A DNA stretch of 64,000 nt. Source: Cristatella mucedo. Lineage: Eukaryota > Bryozoa > Phylactolaemata > Cristatellidae. The stretch is from the NCBI GenBank assembly GCA_009760855.2, contig WPIO01000029.1, forward strand, positions 1,745,001 to 1,809,000. The letters are read 5' to 3'. The stretch's first letter is position 1, and every line of letters begins with the position of its first letter. The notes under the pieces were generated by a model. It ran no database searches. It was not told the origin of the DNA and was given only the letters and a program-made list of their open reading frames with translations. This document shows, one piece after another, positions 12,523-23,702 of the stretch. A program made the translations under genes and the position numbers.

Positions 12523-15509
12523 AGAGTGTGTATGACTGATTGAGAGAGAGGTATCCAACAATACCTGTTGCTTTCGTGCCACATGATAATTTTTATTTAG
12601 TGTCGTCTGTGCAATGACTTGTGATCTTTGATGAGCCCATGAAAATGCTGGCGCAAGGTTTCGCCTTCTTCTTCAGGTGTGGCCTGAGTGTACCGACCCA
12701 CAGAAGTTTGTTTTTGAAGACGTTGCCATCGCATCATATTTGATGGTATGTTCAAAATTATCACTAACAGGGCAAAAGGCTCATCGTTCGTTTTAATACT
12801 ACTGTGAAACATTATTGACTTTAATTTATATGTTTTTGGTTATACAGTGCCTGTGGGAAAATGAAAGGACAGATCAAGAATGTACGAAGCTACAATCATT
12901 TGTGGATCTAGGATGTGGCAATGGTTTGCTTGTGTACATTTTGACTCAAGAAGGGGTAAGTGAAGAATTTTTAGCTGTGCAGTTTTTGTGGCAAATATGC
13001 TGTGTGCCATTAAATTTCTTAATGTGCACTGCAGTTTTCTGCTTTTCGTTTTGGCTTGTCTGTGCTTTCGTTGACTTTCAACGGGATCATACTTTTTCCA
13101 TCTGTCAAACTAGGTATAGGTGAGAAGCAGGTCAGCGTTTGTGTTGGCTGGGGTTTACCCTCTCCCCTCTTCCTACTGCAGTCCCAGATGCACTAGCACT
13201 ACCGTTAGTCACGTTATTCATGTAGTTCAAATAGTTGGTATGTAATAACTGATTGTTGTGAACCGATCATCAGAGCTCCATAGCTCCACTATGCACCTTG
13301 CAAGCGAGTACAAGTCCGAGTTAAATCCTTACTTTACCACTTGTCTTGGTCATGTTCATGCCACAGGCTTTCATTGCTGAACGTATTCACGTCAGTTGGG
13401 AAAGTGGAGTATTTTCTTAGTTTGGCTGGAGATGGTTTGCTGGTGCCGCCGTGTATGTCTGAAAAAGAGAGACACGTCACACTAGAACTGGCTAATGATT
13501 TTTTGCTTAATCTTCTTACTTTCCCAACACTCGCACACTCTTGCGATATGCATGCAGGCAGCACCTGCAATTTTTCGGAACGCTTCTAACTTGATATTTA
13601 GTCGTAGCTGACTCGGCTCGAGGCACTGAATTTTACCTACCTAGCATTTATTTTCTCTAGTAGCTTCGATCGCTTCTTCTTTGGGATCGGAGCTTGCTCC
13701 GTGTGGCTACCATCCAGCCTCGTGCGTGCTCCGCTAGGCCATCCTGGGGGCACCGTGCACATTTGATTAGTCTGCTGCAAGCAGCTTCTATAATAATAAC
13801 AATTATAATAATAGTAATATTAATACATTTGTATTGCACCCTCAGAGAACTGAATTTATTTCTAGGCACTTTACTCTAGAATGCTGATGAAGGCATCTCG
13901 TCTTACAAAACAAACCGGCATGCTGATAATGCCACATTTTGCACTGACTGCAGCCTTCATTTAGGCTGAATATGAAATCTCTGTATGTTGGTCTGATAAG
14001 CAATACTCGTGTGCCGAAAGTGGGCGTCTGCTTTCGTGATGTTGGGGTAAGCTGGACCATCTGCCAGATTTGTGAGGCGCTAGACGCTGCAAAGGGATAT
14101 CTGCACTAGAGAGAAAGTCGTGGTATCGTATGGCATTGAACCTTCGACTTCTGAAAACAGAGGCTGTGATTAGGTCAGGTGCATTAAGACTGACCTGTCG
14201 AGTTTAACAAGGCACCATGAGAGGGAATACTTTATGTTTGCTTTTGATACCCTCTCTGTTGGCGGCTAAAGTGGTGGTCAACGTCTTCGTCCAAACCACC
14301 GTCTGGCGACCGATCGTGGAGATGGCATCTAGTGAATCGACGTCGTGGGGGGAGTGGTATCGGCCATTTAGATATTGCCGGAAGTTGATTCACTGGGCCG
14401 CTGAATCGTTGCTCGTGAAAGACAGCCTAGCTTTTGCTTGTGACATTGGTACTTTCCAGACCGTATTGCACATGCTGGGTGTGGGTATGAACGTTCCATT
14501 GCGGCACACTAGCAAAGCATCCTAAAGCATCCTTATGGACATCGGTGCTCTATTTCGACTCTGTCTTATTTTGATGCATCCATTTATGTGTAGACACTAA
14601 GTGAGCACGCAGGCACTCTCATACGCAATGCTTGCTGTTCAGTTATCTCTCGGCCTGAAACATTTGATCTTTTGCATTTATTAATTCATTCTAGTTTCCT
14701 GGCCGAGGTATTGACACTAGGCGGCGAAAGATTTGGAGCATGTTTGGTTGCTCAACCCAGCTTGAGGTATGTTGATTGCGTTTGCATTGGCTAAAGTTCT
14801 TGATCTAATCGCCATTTGTGCAGATTCTGGTTATCTCCTAGTGTGCACATTCGAGATTTTTTCACTGTGACAAAAACGTGGCTCAATTTTGTAGTTGCAT
14901 TCATCTGCTATGTATGTATGTCACCGATTGCTTTCGTGTTGATAGTACTGAGAACCATGGGTTTCACGGCTGGTCTAACCTTATTCTGTTACTAAAGCTT
15001 GCTTTGCCATGGCTCAAAAGTGAAGTGGTACATTGTGTGCATTCTGAAGGCATCGTAGGAGTCTATTACCAGTCCGTGCCGGCCCCAGAGATTGCAGAGA
15101 AGCTTATTTGGAGGGCAGTTCCAATGGCTGCTTGCTGGTCACATTTCTGCTCGAGGTAGTATTTAATTTGAGGCTCTCCCGTTGGTGCTAGTTGTGTCGA
15201 CTTGGATTTTTCATTTGCTACTAAAACACTTCTGCAATTGTTGCCACCATCTCTTTGCTGAGCTACAGCTGTACCTCCTCCCCATTTCTTACTTACAGCA
15301 TGCTAGCATGTTGGAGCAACGCCTTCTTGCTATTCTCAATTTCCCTGTTCTTGTTCTTGCAAGTCGTACCCATCGCATGGCAAGATACATGAATAGGCAC
15401 TCCCTGTTTCTTGGGAAAATGAACTTAGAATTAGGGAAATACTGCAACGACGGTTAGGGAGACAAGAGAGGTAGATAGAAATAGACAGAGACGAGAGAGA
15501 GGGGGAAGG

Positions 15510-15604
<95 letters not shown>

Positions 15605-18600
15605 GTGGAGCAAGAGAATCAGAATGAGGGAGGGACGAGATGCAGTGAGACAGTAAGTAAATTTGATCTTTGTCTCAGTTTTGGCTGGCAGATTAATAAG
15701 CACAGATATTTGTGAAATTTGGCATGCCTGACTTCGCTGGCACTAAATTGTCGGCTGTTGGACTCATCAGTAAACAGTGGTTACAGCGATTGAAATTGTA
15801 CATAGGGTATCAATAAACAATCTTTACATCTTTACACTCACCCCTTGAGGTATGGGTAAACTTTCTTTATACCTCGCCGACATATGCAGTTGGATGACCA
15901 CTAACTTCCTAAAACTTATTGATGATAAGACCAACCTAATAGTCAGACCCAAGCCTAGTGTCATCCGAAAGTTGGAAGATCTCGCCCTCAGCATTTAATC
16001 ATCTAGCACTACTCTCTAGACATATGCCTTGAACCTGGGCATGCTATTACAAAACGATTTGTCATTGGATGAGCATGTTTCCTCGATCATTACAATCCAT
16101 TTATTCAGAACTCTTGGTCTGTGCCTTTAATCATCTGCAGCTAGTGCTCAACTCAGCAGCTCATCTGGTAAATTATCGACGGCATAGCTGCTACACTGCA
16201 CCACCTCTGTCTGAGCTTTAGGGGTCCCTATGAAGCATTTAACTTATTCCGAGATCCACTGTCTGGCTCACCCGGCGCTTAACTCGTGCACATGCTGGGT
16301 GTGGGTATGAACGTTCCGTTGGGGCACACTGGCAAAGCATCCTAAAGCCTTATGGACATCGTTGCTCCACCAGGCGCTTGCACCAGCCTACCAATCCGCC
16401 CCCCTGTGCTTCTCCAGCCACGTGCTCTTGAACCACCGGATTCTCAGCATCCAGTCATCTCTCCATCCCTCTTACTAAATAAAAATCTTTCGATGATTGA
16501 TCATTCAGCTCATATGCACGGTTAGTCTGAAGCTTGCTACCAGCAAAGGTCACTGCCTGCGATGACCTTGCATTTTTTTAAGATTTCAGTTGAGTATTTA
16601 TCTATTCCGATCAGCTTTTCTTTTGCTCTTGTGATCTTGTCTTTTTTGTATCTGTGTTCTTTGTGTGCTTACCCATGCATGATTACCCGTGCATGTTACT
16701 ACCCAGAGGGCCTACCAACCTGTGGCCCCAAGTGCCTTCTCCTGTGCTTTAACATGCTGGCCTAAGCATGGTGCTTGCCTTTGAATGCTTGTCTAAGCAT
16801 GATACCTTCCATATCATTTGCTTTGGTTATTGATTAGTTGGTACTTTACTGGCCTGACAGTGTTCTTAGGGTGTTATCTTACTGCCAAATATTACAGCCC
16901 TCAAGCAGAGTATTTAAGCTTTGAAATCCAACTTGCCAACGATAACTTGTGTAAAGTACCTTTTTTGACGAATCCCAATCCGAACCCGTACAACGTCGAA
17001 TTGACAAGTTTAAAAATAGAATGTTTATGGGGCAATATTGACAGTGCAATGTGGTACTGCAGAAGAGATATTGCAGGCACTGGTGGCCTTTAGGCATGAC
17101 ATGACATTAGAGGTCATAAAGAATCATGATAGCCGATGTCACACATCTAACTGCATTTGTGTTTGTTTTTGGGCTGTCAGTAAATACTTTCTCGTGCTTG
17201 TCTGACTTTAGCCTGTCTGGCATAGCCGAAAACCGAATGAATTTACAGCCACAGCAGCTGCGGCCACGGTGTAATGGTTTTTGACGATGCCTGTAAGTTC
17301 TCCAGGTCTAGTGGCAGTTTTGTGATGAGTAGCCTAACAAAAGTGTCTTTATGCTGGTTGTTCAGTGCTGTAGCAATCCTGGGAGTCTCATATGGAGAGC
17401 AGCAGGTAGTGGATTTTTAGAGAGCTTGTAAGTAGTCTTTTTGGCTGAGAGACGAACTTAGGGATGAGGTCACCAGTGGCAGGCTCAAAGGTGGACATCG
17501 AGGTAAAGTAAGGAATATAGGTTGGAGAGTCTACTGTGGATGTTTCGTTGATGATAGATGCATTGGTATGATACATTTTGCTGACAAAGAAGATAAAAAG
17601 CGATCTGCTAAATTGCTAGATAAAGTGCTGACATGGGTGTAGTTAAGGAAATGGTTTATGGTCGGCACACCACAATATATTTGAATGGTGCATCTGTGAT
17701 TTCACTATGTTCTTATAGGAGCTAGACTTGGTCGTAGCTATGCTGGATTGGCACGACCTACAATAGTCTGCCCGTGCCAGTCGGCTGACCACCAGTCTTG
17801 ATCTTGTTTATGCTTTTCCATGATTGGGCTTAGTAGTCATAGCTATGTCAACGTCAGTAGTAAACTGTGGACCATTGCAGTGAGACATACAATATGCTTA
17901 GTCAGAGAAGCTAATTCATTGAGAGCATTGGCTAGCATCGTATTTTAGCATTCTAACAGTGAGAGCAGGTGGCATAGAGACCTAAGCAGAAAAGGCAAAG
18001 AAGATATTTCTGCAGACAACATCACTGTCAAGGGTCTTAAGGATTCGAAAAATATTTTTGCTACCGAAGGGAACATGAACTTCAGACTGAATGAGATCTG
18101 CACTTTTTCAAATGTGCAGAATTATGTAATAGTTTTAGCTTACAGCCTGTAACTACAGGAGAATATTTGATCGGGTGTGTGACGGATATTGTTAGTGGGG
18201 CCGTGCACTGAGCCACAAGAGAAAATGAATGCAGTCAATGTATACGGTTTGGCATATTTGGGGTCAGGTGCCTTGTGAAAATGATTGTTAAAATCATCCA
18301 GTTCGGGGAATAGGCAATTTATTGAACACGGAATCGAATTGACGTCGGAAAAATCAGAAATAGGGCAAGTTTTAGAGTTGGCACGATAAATGACAGCCAC
18401 CACTGGCAACTTGACCTCAGGGCATGGAAGAAAGAGAAGCCTGTTAGGGTGGCTTTGGTTATACATGGCCAGTTGGTCGATTGCAGCCAGGTCTCACGGG
18501 TATCGTGTCAAGAATCATGTCGAATACTATCAGGGATGTTGTGCATGTGGACCTGACATTCCATAGGTACATCTTAAGATCGGCCTCTGTGGTTGTAGTG

Positions 18601-21600
18601 GGCCTTGTTGACTTTAAAGTTAGAGTAATCCTGCAGTGCTTGAATGAGAGCATGGTGGGTAGCTTAAAAAATTGCAGGAAATACTAGATATACCTTGCTT
18701 ATGCCTACTCTTACATTGTCTGGGCTTTCTGTGGAAGGTAAGGTTAGTAAGAGCCAGCGAAGTTGTTATGGCAGATAGCTCAGGAGCAAGAGCATAAGAC
18801 GGCAATCGCTAGAGCATATGCCGACAGGACGGAAGACTAAAGCAGCAAGCATTTAGATGTTCATATGCACCGAATTTCTTATGTGATATGGATACAAATT
18901 TAGCAGATTTGCTTTAAACAGATCTTCTCTGTATCAGTTTCCATACTTGAAATAATAAATTGGTTTTTGGAAAATTCTGCACTGGTCAAAAAATGCAAGC
19001 TTTCCTCTAGTTACGATGGTATCCTGAGAAAGAATGAATTGATTAACAAGCGATGTTATTGCGGGAAATTCGTATCATGCGTCGGTTGTAAAGGTGAAAG
19101 TCCGATATAAGAATAAAACTTGGTCAGTCAGTATGCTGCTGATCTTTATCGTAGGAGACTACCATCATTCCGTCTGACCAGCATCTGTTTCCCGAGTGTG
19201 ACTGGATCATTGGCAACCACAGTGACGAGCTGACGCCATGGATCCCTGTGATAGCTGCTCGTTCCTCGCCAAACACGCGTTTCTTCCTGCTACCATGCTG
19301 CCCGTTCGACTTCTCCGGGAAGTTCGTCAGGCGTGAGATCAAGAGAAGCATCTACGATGAATATCTTGGCTATATCGAGGATGTGGCCATGGTGTGTGGC
19401 TTCGAATGCAAGAGAGATGTCTTGCGCATTCCATCAACAAAACGGGTAACCTGGCAGAAGTGTATTGCTTACGCATAAGCAGTTTTTTGAAGGCCTTAAG
19501 GTTTGCCTTTGAAAATGTCGACAGCTGCTACTAGTCGTGTTAATGTAAGGCATGGTCTGTACTTCTTATTACTTTTGTTGCCCTAATTGCATTCTCAATG
19601 TTAATATCTAACTCTACCGTATAGAACATTGGGAATGTGTTTGTGATTTTTGTAGACGTGGCTCGTATAAGTTTGAGCTGGACTCCACTACCGGCTTTTT
19701 GCATCAGACGTTTTTCTGGCTTGTCTTCGGGACATTTATTACTCGCTGCATTTCCTTATGGTTCCATTAGGCTTTTTAGCTTATATCGTAGAGCCAGACA
19801 CGGATAAGCATGTGCAGTCCTCCCTATTAGCATGCGCTCATTTAGCCTCTGCATTCTGTCGTATCTATCCGTCACTCAGGCGCTAGATTTTTGCCGACAA
19901 AAGACACCAATAGCCTCATCAGGCCTAGGCAAGAGTCACCGGGTGCCAAATGAAAGAAAATAGCAACCCCAGCACGACAAAAGTCATGTCAGTATATTCA
20001 ATTCCCAAATGCTGATAAGTTGTGCAAAGTCACACACAAAGTCATGTCAGTATATTTAATTCCCAAGTGATGATAAGTTGTGCAAAGTCACACACATTCT
20101 TTTTCAACTGCTTTGAATCAGACAGCTTTCATTCTCGAGTAGAAAGGTTCAGCCGAAGTAGACAGTAATCAGGCTGTTACAGGAGGTCCTTTCGACCTCG
20201 AATTGCTGAGCAGCAGCCACTACAGGGAGTGGCACCACTGCTGTGCAGCTGAACTTCAAGAATGTGACAGGTTACTTAGTAATACTAAAAGTTGTACATG
20301 TGTCGTAAACCTATGTCTCCTACTTAGGTAGGGTAGGCATGTATTATTCCCTAGCAGATGTTTTGCGACTCTGATTACCGTCTTCGAAAGAGGCTCGAAC
20401 CGATTCCGTAACCGTCAAGGTCGTTTAAATATCAGCCTAATCCAAAAGTGGCATCAGCGGTCTCCCTTTTGTTTAGGATAATGCACTCATAATACAAGAC
20501 TTGACTAAGTGCGATATGAAATTAGATAGCTATTTCTGCGGTATATCTCTCAGTGCCAAAACTGTATTGAAATTAGACTTATACCGTATCATTTGCATCA
20601 TTATTTCAGAGCACCCTAAATAACTGTACAGTTTGTAGTGCAGCTGTACTTATCTGTAAGTGCCGTGAAGGGACCGGCTAAAACTGGCTCCTGCGCTTAC
20701 ATGTAGGTTAAATGAAAAGGGTAATTCAGTGGCCGGCCGGGCCAAAAATGGCCATTAAAAGGATATATACAGTCGGTGCTGACACAATTTTGACTATTGT
20801 AAGATGACGACTTTCACAACGATTGCTCTTTTTAGTTGATCGAAAAACTTAACTAGCCGATTGGCACTGACCTTCGTTTTAAATATCCTATTTTGCTCCG
20901 GCAAGGAAAAATGGCAGGTAGTTTGGCCTAGTGGTTAAGGTGCTCACCCCAACCAAGGTCAAAGTAGTGTATGTGATGGCCGAGTTCGTGGGCTCGAGAC
21001 CCATGGCATATGTGAAGGGCCTGCATAGAGATAAGTTCTCTTAGGGCACTATACAAATGAAGTTCATTATATAACACGAGCAGAGACTGGACCCAGTAGC
21101 CCGTGCTTGTGTGGAGTCATGGGATGCTGCACGGGTCTTTGCCTTCTGATGGAGAAGACTTGAGATGTGCCCATATGTGATCAGGTCGCCAGCTGAGCCC
21201 AGGGCTGTGGCATCTCGGGCAAGCATTTCAGACTCTTCTAGTATCGTATTGTAGCTAGTATTGCTCACTCCGAAGCCTCTGATTGCAAAAAAGGCAAGCT
21301 GCTCTAACAGCCTCATTTATATAGCAGCTGAAGAGCTTTGGTGGCTGACACCTTGTATTCAGCAGGCAATAAATGATCACCTGCTGGGACTCAAAGTGAT
21401 GACCAGGGTCGTGAAGAGCGTCCACATAAAACATAATATGTGCTGCATTCAAGCCATCGGGAAAGACTCCGTGGCAACTCGTAAAAGACCCCTACACCGT
21501 ACTGCACGTGTTTGAATGATACTCAAACACATGCAGTACATCTATTTATACATGATAATAATAATAATTATTATTATAACGATAATAGTGCATTTGTATA

Positions 21601-23665
21601 GCACCCTCAGAGAACTGAATCTCTTTCTAGGCACTTTACAGATGCTGTATAGAAAGCATTACCAAGTGATTGGTGGTAACATCCACAAGGCAGCAGGCAC
21701 AGTGTAAGCAGGTGCATGCACACGACAGATGTACGTGGAAGCAGTATCATAATGGCTTGAATGGCATTAGTGTGTTATTGAATTGAAAATAAGCACTGTA
21801 ATCACTCTCTGGTTCTACACCAGAGAATTATTGTAGTATTTAATAGTGCATCGATGATTCATTGGTATTGAGAATAATGGCAGCTCAATTGTTACATTTT
21901 AAACTTGTAAAACTTGTAAAACTTGTAAAACCTACATTCTTACTGCTTCTTGATATGTCCATTGAATCGCACAATTAACCTAACACGTTTGAAACCTGCG
22001 GCAATGATGAAATAGGCTGGTCTAGAATGTCTTATCATTATTCCCGGATGTTCTCTATTTGGGGTGTACTCGTAAGTGCAAAACTTTACAATGAAATCCC
22101 CTGGAATAGAAATGCCACACTGTCAGATTCTGCCAACAGTTTTGCTCAGCTGTCGTTGCATGCCCCCCCTTCACTTCGGTTTCTGGTTTTTGCATCAGTT
22201 TTCAACCCGGCCTGGTTTCATCATGTTTTGCAGGAATGCATTATTGGCTACTGTGTAAGCCGCGACCCTGCTGAGGAATGCGAAGTATCGGCAAGAATTA
22301 ACTGCGTGCTTAGCAGTGGCTGTCCTCGGAGTGCTGTCAGCCGCTCACGGCAGAGCTTGGCCGAGCGAGCAGCGGCTGCTGCAGGCCGCGGCCCCCCTGA
22401 CGGCAGTGACTGTGCACCAGGTCTTGCCACCCTTGCCAGTGGCGACGCTGCAACCTGTCGCTTGCGCAGCTCCTCGACCGAGGCTGACTTATGCAGTGCT
22501 GGCACTGACGGATGTCTACACACGGGTATTGTCCCAGCCGACCTTGCTTCAGGCAGCAGCCTCGTAAGGGTCGGCACGCGTGATTGCAGTGAGACGACAG
22601 CTGCTGCTGCCGTGGAGCCGTCATCGAATGCATGGAAGCTCGAGTTCTTGCCGAGGCCTCGGGAGCAGGAAATACGCAACTGCACCAACATTGACCGGAC
22701 CGTTCAGGACGCCGTAGTGCAAGCCGTGTTCCGTTGCATTCTAAATGCCGACGGCTCAGAGCTGTCTACTCGGTATGATGGCAGTCCGTGGAAGCCAGGC
22801 GGTAGGTAACTAGGCGTATCTATAGACGTTTGCTGGTTTTACTGTGTGAGTACGAATGACCAGCTGTTTGCTATCCTAGCAAAAAGCCACTCGTGAACTC
22901 CGGAGTTTCCTCACTTTTGCTGCACTGCCGTTGTAGGTTGACTGGGCTATGTGTAGCGTGACTGTAGGCCAACGGCTGGAGGCTCTTTTCAACTCGTTTT
23001 CCTTAACCAGCAGAATGCATTTGCACGTTTTAGGCCATGACCCAAATCTTAAATTTTTCATCCCGCATTCGCTACTGCACTCCTCTCAAGGGACGAATTC
23101 TCCCTGATGTTCGTATGGTATGTGCTGGTCTCTCGGTTAACATGCTATTTTTTATTTTTCTTTCTTTTTTATTTTCATTGTCTTGGATTTACTCGGCACG
23201 TCTTTTCCATTCTTCTCTTCACCATCCTATTCTTATATCTATCGGGCGGATGTAAGAGACCTCCGACCAGAAGCTCTTCTTGTAGGCTGTTTTCTGCTCT
23301 TCGGTCAGCTAGAAAGGGCTCTAGACATTTGCCACGTATATGGATGAGTACAAATCAATCTCATGCAATAGTAAAAGGTCTTTTGCAGTTGCCGTCGAGT
23401 CTCGAAGTAAAACTGTAGGCACGTAGGCCCGCGCACTCAGCCGTACGAATAGCTAGAACTGACCTTTCTTACGTTATTCTAAGTTCAGAGTCTCCAGGTC
23501 CTAGGTCTCGTGTCTTACACCTCGTTTGCTCTTCATCCTACGTTGCAATTCCCAATAGCTTGAAAGCCCATATTTTGGGGGCACTCGGAGGTTTCAGGGT
23601 GTATAATTAGTTATGCCATACTGCGCTCGTACACACACACACACACACACTCACACACACACACA

Positions 23666-23702
<37 letters not shown>

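Noticed and set aside
12236-12535. 99-codon frame
   Set aside because: Runs through a SINE and an AG microsatellite; not a gene.
22027-22233. ATG-started extension of the TRMT44 exon at 22234
   Set aside because: Homology and splice phase begin only after the TTTTGCAG acceptor; the upstream part is intron.
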